Source of the DNA: Forficula auricularia | Taxonomy: Eukaryota; Arthropoda; Insecta; Dermaptera; Forficulidae | Assembly: GCA_024734495.1 (NCBI GenBank) | Contig: JALMQS010000828.1 | Location: forward strand, 1,227,101-1,291,100 | Direction: 5' to 3' | Length of the DNA stretch: 64,000 bases | Shown: positions 47,291 to 57,432 of the stretch, piece by piece | Layout of the letters: every line of letters begins with the position of its first letter | Numbering within the stretch: the stretch's first letter is position 1 | Made by a program: the position numbers and the translations under genes | The notes under the pieces: generated by a model | The model's input: the letters and a program-made list of their open reading frames with translations, nothing else | The model's database searches: none | Told to the model about the DNA's origin: nothing

Positions 47291-47816
47291 AGATCAATCA
47301 AAAGAAGTAAGAAAGAGAAAATGAGAAAGAAGAAATATTATGATCGAAATTGCAATATCTCATGGAAATGTATTCAATTTCTAAATAGATATAAAAAATA
47401 AATATATTTTTTTGGTAATTTGAATTTATAATAAAAGTGAAAAATGAAATCAATCAATCAAATTGGAAATAATGATTGTACGTTAATCTAAGAATAATAA
47501 ATTTGTTTAAATTTTATACCTGAATTTTTCATCCTATACTGATAATTTACATTTTAATAAATAAAATACGTAATTATTTTCCTCAAATAAATATTTTAAA
47601 AATATTTGTATATAAACGATCGAAGAAGAAAAGAGAATGTTCCTCTCCATTAATCCGACCAGAATTAAAAAAAATTGTGGATCATTTCAAGCTCAGATCT
47701 CGCATTGATTAAAATTGTTATTATTTATGAATTTACGTATTTACGAATCTTTGTGTAATTTGATATATTTGATAATGAAATTAGATTTAAAACCGATACC
47801 CAGACTATTATTTTAA

Positions 47817-47954
47817 GGTGCGTTTACAAGTGAGAGTTTTTTACTCTCGCGAGTGGCAAATTTACTCTCGAAATTAAAACTCGCAAGTGCAAAGGCCTCT
47901 GAGAGTTGATAATTCTACTCTCGAGTGTAAAAAACTCTCACTTGTAAACGCACC
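47817..47954. mobile_element. Palindromic MITE, TTAA/TTAT flanks (piggyBac-like)
   Basis: Ends GGTGCGTTTACAAGTGAGAG / CTCTCACTTGTAAACGCACC continue as near-perfect inverted arms of about 36 bases. TTAA precedes and TTAT follows, one substitution from a TTAA duplication. The interior repeats ACTCTCG several times. Confidence 0.65.
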
Positions 47955-48627
47955 TTATCATGTAGGTATTTCAACAAAATTCGATGAACTTAAATTTTAA
48001 TTTTGGATACGTATATAAAAATAAATATTATATTCGAGTTCTCTATAAAATATAATATTAGAATAAATTAAAATTTCTTTAAAAATAAAACTTTATTTTC
48101 TTAAAAAAATCAGAAAATAAGAGGTAAGGGGACCCTTTGTATCACTTCAGGATTTTTAGAAAGGTTCATAAATTTAATTTTTAGGAGATATATAAAAATA
48201 AATATAATATTCTATGCTTGATCTTTATTCACTGAAAACAAAGGCCGGAACTATAGTTTAATGCTATATGTAATATCTATTTTTATAAACAAAGAAGAAA
48301 AAGTTGGGGCCTGAATTTAATATTTTTTTCATTTCAACATTTAAAATTATAAGCCCCTTGTTTGATAAGGGATAGTTCAACTTTTGAGGTTCGAGATACG
48401 CCCCCGCCGCCCTCCAGGGCAACCCGTCCGTTACGGAGATAGAGACGTTTAAAGATTTTAAAGATAAAAATTTTCAGAAATTTTTAAAAAATCTTATAAA
48501 TTCGATTGTTTTAAGGCTCTCAGACCATTATTTACGGAGATAGACACTCCTGTTGGCTCCTGGTATCCGAATACAAATTTTAAAAATTTTAAGAAAATCA
48601 ATGCTTAACGCTTGATTTCAAGGCTAC

Positions 48628-48654
48628 ATTATTATTATTATTATTATTATTATT
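48628..48654. repeat. (ATT)n microsatellite
   Basis: Nine ATT units. The surrounding 47955..48853 holds no gene; short direct repeats (CTCCTGTT(G/C)(G/A)CT, GGTATCCG, AATTTTAAAAATTTTAAG) occur at 48549..48597 and 48700..48748. Confidence 0.9.
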
Positions 48655-48853
48655 GGCTCGGTGTAATACTGGCTTCATTGGCGGGTAGGAAAGTACACTC
48701 CTGTTCACTTGCGGTATCCGGATAGAAATTTTAAAAATTTTAAGAAAATCAATTTAACGATTTCAAGGTTCCAATTGGCTCGCTGTAATATTGGCTTCTT
48801 TCCAGCTCAAATTATACAAAAGAAAGTTTTAAGTTGATCCAATATAATATAAA

Positions 48854-49000
48854 TCTATATATATATATAAAAATTAAGGTTTTGTCTGTACATTGGGGTG
48901 GTGGTGTGGGTGGGGATGCTGTAGCGGTTTCGAGGGGGGGGGGTCCAGGGGCGAACCCCTTGGCTAGCAAGAGGGCCCCGAAGGCGAGCCTTGCAGCTAG
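48854..49000 (+). mobile_element. Short non-autonomous Helitron
   Basis: Begins TCTATATATATATATAAAAA after A and ends GCAGCTAG before T. A hairpin (GCAAG...CTTGC, 48966..48994) stands just before the CTAG end. The G-rich interior and the 3' end CTAGCAAGAGGGCC(C/G)CGAAG are shared with 50775..50815. Confidence 0.7.
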
Positions 49001-49007
49001 TAATTTT

Positions 49008-49345
49008 ATAAAATTATGAAAAAGTTTTCAAAAAAGAATAAACAGTTTAAATAAATAATCTTTAAAGAATTAGGTGTCGGTTCTAGGTGAAACATTTTAA
49101 TAGATAATAAGTAAAAATATATTTTTTTTCTAGGTGGGTTTCACAAATAAAATTTATTTGTGAAACCCACCTAGAAAAAAAATATATTTTTACTTATTAT
49201 CTAGTTTAAATAAAAATAAAAACAATAACGTGAAGAATTTAGGTGGACTTCAACCAAATTAGATAGAGAACAGCTGGGAAGCTGGCGTTTAGCAAGTTCT
49301 CTTCTCGCCGTCCAAAATTCATCAAATGATCTTTATTAATTATTA
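49008..49345 (-). repeat. Repeat family J, copy 2, interrupted
   Basis: Inverted counterpart of 37800..38010; interrupted by the 147-bp palindrome 49056..49202, whose 12-bp target-site duplication is exact. Confidence 0.75.
49056..49202. mobile_element. Family D-like palindromic insertion with 12-bp TSD
   Basis: Flanked by AGTTTAAATAAA at 49044..49055 and 49203..49214. Arms from CTAGGTGGGTTTCACAAATA are exact inverted copies meeting at about 49151. The left end has the D-family tail GAATTAGGTGTCGGTTCTAGG. A long TSD of this kind fits target-primed retroelements such as Penelope-like elements more than DNA transposons. Confidence 0.75.
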
Positions 49346-49360
49346 TATTTACTAATAAGG

Positions 49361-49475
49361 GCCCAAAATGGTGGGGGGGGTCAAAAAAATGAAAATTCTT
49401 ACCCTTAGAGCCAACTTAATCAAATTTTGTATACATAATCGGTGGGTCACTAGAAGGCTAGAAATGCAAAAACTG
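49361..49475 (-). repeat. Repeat family A, fragment
   Basis: GGGCCCAAAATGGTGGGGG, AATTTTGTATACATAATCGG and GAAATGCAAAAACT match the inner part of family A. A G-rich Helitron tract begins immediately afterwards. Confidence 0.65.
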
Positions 49476-49590
49476 GGTGCGGGGGTGGAGCGATGGTGCG
49501 GGTGCGGAGGTGGGTTAGGGGATGGGGTGCGGGGTGAGGTAGAATGAGGGTGGGATGAGAGAGCAAGACGGAGTAGGGTGGAGCGGGGTG

Positions 49591-50475
49591 CAGGGGCGGA
49601 TTTAAGAGACCCAGGGCCCCTAGGCACTTGACATTTGGGCCACCTCGAAGCTATTTTGGAAATTTAGCAAATTAAATGCACTAGTACAGAACATTTTTTT
49701 TTTTTTTTTTTATTCAAGAACATTTTATTTGTAGGGGCATCTAGCCTTTTTAATTTAATTACAAAGAAAATAAACAATATGATACAAACAGATCAAGTAA
49801 GAGAAAAAAAATTTAAAAAGGGAAACAACAATTATATGGAACAAAAACAATAAATATACTGAATATAGAGAAAAGAATAAAACTAAAAAATGACAATATA
49901 TATATATAGACAAAAGAAGAGAGGAAAAAAGAAATTTTTAATCGACTTTAATGAGTTTAATAAATATCAGAATAATACAGTCTATGTTACTATTTAGTTA
50001 TGTTATACTATACAATTTATACAATCTTGCGGTGAACTTTCCTGGCAAAAGAACAAATGACGTCTTCATAGTCAATTGACTGCATTATTTCTGACTCTAT
50101 GTACATTACAGAGAGTGAGTTGAGCCTGTTCTCTCCTATGTTAGATCTTAAGTAATTCTTTGCTCTCTTTAGCGCTGAAAACGAGCGTTCGGTTGAGCCG
50201 TTTGACACTGGTGTACACAACAGCATTCGGAACGCAATTCCTACGTTTGGATAAATGTGCTTATGTAAATGGAGCAACAATCCAAAGTAAAAACTCTTAG
50301 TAATTTTAATGAGAATGTTAAGCGATATTTGTATTTAGCCAGAAATTGTGATTGCAAACTTGTATGATATTTGTAATGCCTGTTGTAGATCCCTTGTGAT
50401 CTTTTTAGGTTGAAAAAAAAAGGCTCCGCAACCGGGGCCCCCGGCCTTGTGGGCCTAGGCAGAAATCCAGCAATG
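49591..50475 (-). mobile_element. hAT element with transposase remnant, exact 8-bp TSD
   Basis: Ends CAGGGGCGGATTTA / GAAATCCAGCAATG, with sub-terminal GGGCCCCTAGGCA and GGGCCTAGGCAG inverted. Flanked by exact GCGGGGTG (49583..49590 and 50476..50483). It retains only the C-terminal transposase segment (50017..50280), so it is a deletion derivative. A related end is at 62001. Confidence 0.9.
50017..50280 (-). pseudogene. hAT transposase C-terminal dimerisation domain (remnant)
   Basis: 87 codons. Contains the hAT C-terminal (hATC) signature SNGSTERSFSALKRAKNYLR followed by ENRLNSLSVMYIES, the segment through which hAT transposases dimerise. Similar proteins are annotated in insects as zinc finger MYM-type 1-like or 52 kDa repressor-like. 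The BED finger and RNase H-like catalytic part (several hundred residues) are absent, and the element is only 885 bp, so this cannot be a functional transposase. The reading frame is intact to its stop, suggesting fairly recent decay. Confidence 0.85.
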
Positions 50476-50942
50476 GCGGGGTGTAGTCAAGGGGTCGTAG
50501 TGGTTGTGGGGGTCCAGGGTGGGTGTGGTACGGGGGTGGTGGTGCAGGGTGGAGTAGGGGGTTCAGGTGAGGGCCCAGAGGCGTAGTGGGGTGGTGCAGG
50601 GTGGGGTGGAGGGGTTGGGGTGGGGATGGAGGTCGCGGGGGTTGGCCGGGGTGATGGTGTGGGGCGGGGGTGAGCAGGGGAGCGTGGGGGTGGGTGGGTT
50701 TCGGGGGCGGGATGGGTGGGAGTGTGGGTGGGAAGGTGGGGCTCATGGGTTGGGGGTTCAGGAGGCGTGCCACCTGGCTAGCAAGAGGGCCGCCGAAGTC
50801 GGGCCTTGCAGCTAGTAAGATATAAAATGAGCTTTTCATTTTTGAAAACTAAACAAAATAATTTTCTGCACAATTACACACTATTTTCCCACTGGTAGGT
50901 ATAGATAAAAACAAAAATACTATATTTACTAAGTTATTTACT

Positions 50943-51380
50943 TAGGGTGACCACCCGTCCTACTTTGGGAGAACATGTCCTACGTCAAAACCGCCAAACG
51001 GAAATGTCCTACTTTCACAGATAGCTACTTTGTAATAAAGAAAATAAATGTGTTATAATTTATACCGTTGATCAAATTACACCAATTAAAATAATTTAGT
51101 ATAGGAAGTCATTAATAATAACCTAATAACTAATAACAATAGACTTTTTACATATTTTTATATTAAATAATGGGTACAATTGCAACAAATAGTTGTATTT
51201 AAAACAACAAGAGTATATTCTATATCAATTTAAAATTATTTACTTGTCAATTTTTAGTGTTTTGTGCTTTTTTTACTACCGATTTTCATTGTTTTAAGCT
51301 AGGTTGTCAAATGTCCTACTGGGTTGCGCTATAAAACTTCAAATGTCCTACTTTGACTATGTTAATTTTTGGTCACCCTA
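50943..51380. mobile_element. hAT MITE with exact 8-bp TSD
   Basis: Inverted ends TAGGGTGACC / GGTCACCCTA, flanked by exact TATTTACT (50935..50942 and 51381..51388). The sub-terminal words CCGTCCTACTTTGG and AAATGTCCTACTTTG recur on the same strand at both ends, so direct sub-terminal repeats lie inside the inverted termini. 438 bp, non-coding. Confidence 0.9.
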
Positions 51381-51388
51381 TATTTACT

Positions 51389-52602
51389 CAAATAAATCAA
51401 TTCGTGAAAAACGCATTAATATAATGATTTAAATTCTTATTTTAAATTAATTCTATGGCGAAATATGATTGTTATAATAGAGTAGTATAAACTATTTCTA
51501 AAAAGATTATTAATGGTATAATCTCTTTATCCTAACGTTCCACAACTGAGGACCGTGGTCGTATTCTCTTACATACAATTAAAATTCTAATTCTTTGGGA
51601 ACATTGATCATTCCACACGTGGTCGCTGTTGGATTTAAAATCTATGATACGGTTTATTTGTTTATCTTCGTAGCGACTTAGTGAGTTAGAAAGAGATGGC
51701 GATATAATAAATTATGTTCTCCAACAGCGAAATAAACATATGCAAATTTCTCCGACATGAAAGAGCAGATCTTCCAGGATAAATTATAGAGTAAGGTTAT
51801 TGTTTGCATCATCGGGGTGCTTTAGATGTTTGCATTTCTTTTTGTTTATGCATTACTGCATGCGCTATTACACGCCGATTGAACAACATTAAAATAAATA
51901 AATAGAAGAGCAAAAAAAACAACAACTAAAAACACGAACAATTTATTCCGAAAAAAAGAAAAAGATGATTTTTATTATTCTCCAATCTTCCAATCTTGTG
52001 ATTTATGTAACAAAAACGGGAATAAGAAATTCAACATTTTTTTTCTTTTTACCTGGTATGTCTTAATATAGAATAGAAACAAGTTTTCCATCTCCTTAAG
52101 AAAATTTTATAATTTTATACAAAATGATACTTATCTTGAGATGCTCAACAAATTAGATATCAATTAATATATTAATTAATTTCACAACATAAAAGCAAAG
52201 TAAAGCGAACCCGCGACACACCTTTAAGGTGTGAGCTCATTACGAGCCTACGAGCCCAACGGTACTATATTTATATATTATATATAGTCAACCAAGTATA
52301 GTAGGTATACCCATGCTCTGATTTACACTTATTAAATTTATTTCGTTAAACAATTATCTTGGATGTAAATCAAGACGACAAAACCTAAAAGGAAATTCAT
52401 TGAGTTATCTAATAAGTCACGAGAGAAAATTTAAGACTGTGATTTAAAATAAACGATATAAAAATAAATAATTTTTATGTAGAATATATCATATTGCAGA
52501 AAAAATGAACACATATGTTATGTCTTGGCATCCTTTGGACATTTTTTTAGTTAGGCTTTAGCTATAAAGCTGAAACTTAAAAAAGAGATGTATAGTTAAT
52601 TA
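51389..52602. other. Intergenic, no gene recognised
   Basis: AT-rich. A weak tRNA-like segment on the minus strand at about 52197..52262 (B-box-like GGGTTCGCTTT) could be a decayed SINE head; it does not fold into a proper tRNA by inspection. Confidence 0.35.
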
Positions 52603-52603
52603 C

Positions 52604-53394
52604 AGGGGTCGACGCTACCAGTTAAAAATGCTGTAATTTTGTCAACTTTTATTTTTTTTATTTAAAAACTTCAGTATTTCGTAAACGGGATAGGACAAAA
52701 TAGCGAGGCATTACAGAGGAGGCTAAAATATTGGAAATGTTGTTCGGCCACAGGAAGGAAGTAAGTAAGTATATCGTAAAAACATTTCTAATTTTAAGAA
52801 AAATATGTTAGCATCGAGCCTGTCCGAGAAGTCTTCACACGCTGCAAGAATATGGTCTGATGGTATTTTGCCAAGAGCAATCTCTAAGGGCCGGTTGTAT
52901 GTCGCAAAGTAAATGCTTTTTACCACTAACAAACGGTAGATGGTAAATGGGACCACTGGGATGGCCAATCAGATGTCAGACACTGAAAGTTCCTGTGATC
53001 TGATTGGCCATCCCAGCCCCTCCATTTACCATCTACCGTTTGTTAGTGGTAAAAGCATTTACTTTGCGACATACAACTGGCCCTAAGGCGTTGACCTTCT
53101 GATATTTTTTAGTTGATACTTTGGCCTCAAGAATGGACTATATGTAAAAATCCATTGGGCTAAAGTCCGGGAAATATGGTGCCCATTATTGTTTTGAAGA
53201 AATGAAATGAAGCTGGGAACTTTTTCTTGTAAAAAACGTTGGGTTTTATGGACTTTATGGGATGGTATCGAGTCTTGTTGAAGCGTGCAATGGTTTATAC
53301 CGAATTGTTTATGTGCCCAAGGTAACAAAGCATCGTTTAAAATCTTTTCACGGTAGATGGTAACACTTCGAGCGCCGACCCCTAAAACTAACTA
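52604..53394 (-). pseudogene. Decayed mariner transposase, split by a MITE
   Basis: Minus strand. 53380..53185 encodes SVTIYREKILNDALLPWAHK, then CTLQQDSIPSHKVHKTQ (second catalytic Asp region) and FLQEKVPSFISFLQ. After a frameshift the PDFSPMDF block (third Asp region) is readable near 53145..53168. On the far side of the MITE 52888..53083 the C-terminus continues with LEIALGKIPSDHILAACEDF and SDRLDANI. These follow the mariner DDE transposase order. The N-terminal half is missing. Candidate inverted ends AGGGGTCGACGCT (52604) and AGGGGTCGGCGCT (reverse of 53382..53394) bracket the whole, suggesting an internally deleted copy. Frameshift, a stop and the insertion make it non-functional. Confidence 0.8.
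52888..53083. mobile_element. Harbinger-like MITE, exact TAA TSD, inside mariner remnant
   Basis: 196-bp near-perfect hairpin with ends GGGCCGGTTGTATGTCGC / GCGACATACAACTGGCCC, flanked by TAA (52885..52887 and 53084..53086). A GGGCC... terminus with a TWA 3-bp target is the PIF/Harbinger (Tourist-type) pattern. The short asymmetric centre is near 52970..52985. Confidence 0.9.
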
Positions 53395-53587
53395 GGTATA
53401 TCAAATTTCATCTTATTAACTCCAACCGTTCCATATTTCCCCGAATGGCGATTCTGATTTTCATCATTTATCAACCCATAGTTTTAAAGCTAAAAAGCAC
53501 GAAATTCAATTAGTTTTTCGTTTAGAACAGACTTACTTCAGTCTCGCATTCTTGAGTTTTAAAGGAATCATAATCCGCCAGACATAC

Positions 53588-53610
53588 AGAGAGAGAGAGA
53601 GAGAGAGAGA
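53588..53610. repeat. (AG)n microsatellite
   Basis: Uninterrupted AG units followed by an A run. Confidence 0.9.
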
Positions 53611-55340
53611 AAAAAAAATCAATGGGTCTTGTTTTAGATATTCCTATATCCGAATAAAGAAAAACATTTAAAAATTGTATTTTAAGCTCGACTTCTATTG
53701 TCATCTTGTGGGAAATTTAAGAACTGTTCAAATAAGAAACGAGAAATACACAGGGACGGTGCGTTATCGGTTAGATATTCTATTTGCAGATTTCGATAAC
53801 TACGCGATGATGTCCAAGTTTTGAGATTTTCCGCTTAAAATTTATTTTTCTTTCTTTGGTAGTGAATTAGGGCACAATCATTCCCAAAAGTTTTATTTGG
53901 TTTAAAATCAGCCCTTGTAGATTAAATGCTACAAATTACATCCATAAAAGTATACTTTTTAAGAAAGATTGGATTAAATTATTTTCTATCATTTGCTGAT
54001 CTGAGTGCAATTTTTAGGGTTCTGTTCAAAAATAAAAGAGACTCTACTAGTTGCGTCAGCGAATCTTTCTACCTGTCAGGGAATTAAGACTCGTTAACTA
54101 AAAAATATAAAAACTTGAAATTTACAAGTAGGTAAATGCTAAATTTTTAAAATTTAATTTACCTTAAAATGACACTGTGTATTTATGTACCGTAATTTTT
54201 ACCTCTCTGCGTTGAGAAGTGGCTTAAAATTATGAAAAACTTCCATAGATTCTCTCGTATCAATGAAAAATAAGAACTAATTTAATATCTCAAGTATTTT
54301 GGAAGTTATAAATTGCAGAAATCTTGGTATTTTTATTCGTAAATTTCAAGCACTTGACCGTTTTTTTTTATTCGTAAATTTCTGAAACGTAAAGAAAAAT
54401 AATTTTCAGGCATAATTTTTTTAAGAGTTGATCATTGTCATCTAGTTCAAGATTTTGATGTTGTGCCCTTAAAAATTATTTTCTATAATACGAACTCAAA
54501 TAAAACAATCGAAATTATTAACATGTACCATTTTCTGATTGCACCCTCCAAGACTTGCACTTCTGTTGTTAGGGCCTAGCTACGGTATCTACAGAGTTTC
54601 TTCCCAAAGATAGAGTGCGTTGGAGAGAGAGGAACTATTTGGTAATAAATATAGGCGAGGTCTGTTGAAACAGTGAAAATAACTCGAGTGTATTTAGTAG
54701 GTAGGTACTAGCGTTTCGACCAAATCAAAGAAAAATTGTCTTTCATGTCTAAACCTGCTAGTTTGTTGTTCCTTGGCTTCGGTCGATGGTTTTTCTGAGA
54801 GCATAGCCCCCGCATTAAATTTCGGGCCTGGGGCCGCTTATTATGGAATAAGTATGTGTTTTTTATGAAGTGAAATAAAAAAAAATGCCCGGTACCCACG
54901 GGTGCACCTAGACCTTCCTTGTGGGACTATTATGTCTCAGAGGTGCTATTCTGTTTTGGTGATTAAATAATAATATATAAATAAAATGGCGAAGGCGTTA
55001 ATTAGTACAAGTTATTACTAATTTATCCGCAAAGTAATATTATTTCCTTGAAAATCGATCTTTTAAATAGTTTTATTGAGAAATTATTGACTTTATTCCG
55101 TTAGCAAAAATGTCATGGCAGTATATACGAAAAATCGAAGTGGTTTATATGTTGGGTTCAGAGATCATTGGAGTTAGACATCACAAACAAGGCCGAATCT
55201 TGTGTAAATTTCATGAGTTGCATGGCTTACAGGGTGACAAAAGAACGCTTAGAGGCCTCTAGATTTATAGGTATTGCACCATCTTGCATCCTTTTCAATA
55301 AAAAAAACTACGTAATTAATAGTGATTTGCAAAAGCAGAT
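53611..55340. other. Intergenic, no gene recognised
   Basis: No shared repeat or convincing coding region. Open frames at 54708..54899 (minus) and 55168..55377 (plus) have no motif; the latter overlaps the probable 3' end of the pro-resilin paralogue on the other strand. Confidence 0.4.
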
Positions 55341-55346
55341 TTTATT
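55341..55346 (-). terminator. Poly(A) signal of pro-resilin paralogue
   Basis: AATAAA on the minus strand, about 150 bases beyond the stop at 55498. Confidence 0.55.
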
Positions 55347-55497
55347 AAAAAAAATATTCATTTATAAATCTATATAAATAATATAAAATTACATTTGATT
55401 TGATTTAAAATCAATGTTTATATACTTAACATAGAAAAGTTAGTTAGGAATTTGGTTGATAATGAACACAGAAAGGATCGCTTCCGTTTATAAGTCT

Positions 55498-55770
55498 TCA
55501 ATAAGGTCCTTGTGGTGGTCCACCTTTTGGATATCCATTAGACGGCCCTCCTCGTCCTCCCTGGTTCGAGGAAGCTTCGCCTTCATATTTAACCATTGGA
55601 TGGTAACCCTCTAGATCGGCTGTATATTCGACAACCTGCTTTCTACCATCGGGCAGTAGAACATGGTAGGATCCAGTAGCGACATCTCCGTCACGTGACT
55701 CTTGATGCCCGAAATCGTTGCCAGATTCAGCGTCCTTTACTTCATAGGAAAATTCATATTTTACGGGCCC
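55498..55770 (-). CDS. Pro-resilin-like paralogue, terminal exon (R&R domain), 90 codons
   Basis: Begins after acceptor TTAATTTTAG (phase 0, no Met) with GPVKYEFSYEVKDAESGNDF, continues GHQESRDGDVATGSYHVLLP, DGRKQVVEYTADLEGYHP and a Gly/Pro-rich tail ending PPQGPY-stop (TGA at 55500..55498). It aligns end to end with exon 4 at 20487..20756, with the same splice phase, the same R&R core and the same GPY terminus. The codons are intact, arguing for a real exon of a second pro-resilin or RR-type cuticular protein. Upstream exons (signal peptide, elastic repeats) are not found up to 64000; they may lie in the N gap or beyond the window, in which case TSR2 would be intron-nested, or the exon may be an orphan duplicate. 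Confidence 0.88.
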   Translation of the reverse strand, partial: GPVKYEFSYEVKDAESGNDFGHQESRDGDVATGSYHVLLPDGRKQVVEYTADLEGYHPMVKYEGEASSNQGGRGGPSNGYPKGGPPQGPY

Positions 55771-56311
55771 CTAAAATTAAATTCATAGTATTATTAATAG
55801 GAAAGTTTTAAGAATAGACAAAAACTTAAATTTATATAAAGCACCAGAACTGGTTTAGGAATCGAATCTTGGTTTTTTCATGTATGTTTTTTTCCCAATT
55901 TAACCATAGTGACTCGTAGATATCTTAAGTCTGAATTACACAATACAATTTTCATGCAAATTTTCACTCAAGTAGACTTGCGCTTAAATACACAAACAAG
56001 GTCCAACTAAAGCTTACACACAATTACTGTTGCAAATTTAATTCACTTCTTTTTTTGCTTGTCAAAAAGTTTATTAATTCACAAAATATATCATTTTTTG
56101 TTGTTGTAAAAAAAATAAATAATTTTTGACTCGTGACTAGCAAAATTTTCATAGAGTGCTAGGGAACTATCTACTTCCAGCCTAAAACTTGCATGGATTC
56201 TAAACTATTTCAACTTGAAAGTAGAGATAATTTTTTAAATTTGAAATAGTCATTTACAAAAAAGAAATCTTCAAAATCAGACTGTTATTTGTTTTTAGTT
56301 ATTCTTTGTAG

Positions 56312-56370
56312 CAGAGGTTCTCAAACTGTGCGCCGCGGCCTTTTCACAGGTGCGCCGCGAAACCGGGAGG
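56312..56370. mobile_element. hAT-type terminus, partner end not found
   Basis: CAGAGGTTCTCAAACTGTGC, then GCCGCGGCC, resembles the termini at 16901 and 17664 (GGTTCCCAAAC, GCGCCGCGGCG). The other end is not visible, so it is a solo end. Confidence 0.45.
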
Positions 56371-56514
56371 AGGTTGATTTTTTCTTACACTACAATAAAC
56401 TATTGGTATCTGCGAGGTCGATAGGAAAAACAAGAAAAAATAGACTATTGAGCTATCTACAAATAAAAACATTGTTTTTACCTGTAACGATAGATTGAGA
56501 GTATAATTCTTGCC

Positions 56515-56770
56515 ATACTTGGAGGCACCGAGCGATGCTCGGTAACTTCTTCCTTCAGTTAAAAGCTTTATTGTAATATTATTTTTAATTTAAAATTCTG
56601 ATAAAAATGTCGATTTTTATTTGAGAGCCGATTTCAAACTAAAAAAAATACAAATATATATAATATTCGCCCACTGTACCCCCCCCCCCACCTCCACCCC
56701 GGTCGACCCTACTCCCGAAACCTTGCCCTACCCCCGGGTCCCCCACCACTGCACCCCACCTCCTGCACCT
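56515..56770. repeat. Hairpin plus C-rich tract
   Basis: ACCGAGCGATGCTCGGT (56527..56543) is a perfect 7-bp hairpin in GGAGGCACCGAGC..., resembling 18600..18622. A C-rich low-complexity tract follows at 56680..56765. Possibly the reverse-oriented end of a Helitron or SINE-like element. Confidence 0.4.
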
Positions 56771-57179
56771 GTTTTGATTCAACCATATGATTCATTTTTA
56801 TTCATCCAATTGTCAATAAATAAAACCTATCAAAATGTGTTGTTTTTTCAGAAAATTGAGACCTGCTTATGCGAAAGATATTTTTAAATAAATTCTTGAT
56901 TATTTTTTATTCTATTAAATAAATAAGGTTCTTTATAAAAACAATTATAAATCGTTTATTAATAGTTCTAACGTTTAGGGAGAACAAAATATGTTAAAAT
57001 CCACAATCACAATAGTTCTTCAAGGGCTTTGAGAAGAATGAATTAGCCCAACCCATTGTCTGTCTGGCTACAAAAGTAAACAAAAGAGAAATCTTTTTTA
57101 AACTCCAAGATTTGGATCTGTCTACATGAGAATAATTAATTTGATTACGAAAATACCCATCAAAAACAATTTTGTCGAA

Positions 57180-57348
57180 GATGAGACCGTGATAGATCGA
57201 ATTGTCAACCCCAAAACCCCCTAACCCGTGAATTTCATCAAAATCGGTAGTGCCGTTTTCAAAATAGAACCAAGATACAAATATGTAAATAAATAAATAT
57301 ATATACAAATATACAATTTTTGCTCGTTTAATAAGAGTAGATGTATTT
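57180..57348 (+). mobile_element. LINE-type 3' tail shared with the SINE at 18988
   Basis: From ATCAAAATCGGTAGTGCCG through TTTCAAAATAGAACCAAG to an ATAAATAAAT-rich tail and AATAAGAGTAGA, matching 19139..19240, but preceded here by different sequence. Most simply the 3' end of the LINE that mobilises the SINE. No reverse transcriptase in the 200 bases upstream that I can identify. Confidence 0.5.
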
Positions 57349-57432
57349 TTATTTTGCAATTTTTTAACATATTTCAACTCTATATAATAAACTTTAGATG
57401 GAATTTTATTACTAGTATTAAAATTGTTCGCT

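Larger units (their letters stand above)
49478..50815 (+). mobile_element. Helitron 3' part with G-rich body, carrying a hAT insertion
   Basis: 49478..49590 and 50476..50815 form one G-rich tract (GGGGTG words) when the hAT element is removed. The 3' end is GCAGCTAG (50808..50815) before T, nearly the same as the Helitron at 48854..49000. The 5' TC end is not found; it may be truncated at the family A fragment. Confidence 0.6.

Noticed and set aside
50405..50839. 144-codon proline-rich minus-strand frame
   Set aside because: Translation of the G-rich Helitron tract and the hAT end; low complexity without a domain. The frames at 49352..49627 and 50567..50815 are the same case.
52197..52262. 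Possible tRNA gene on the minus strand
   Set aside because: There is a B-box-like GGGTTCGCTTT, but no acceptor stem or proper cloverleaf; at most a decayed SINE head.
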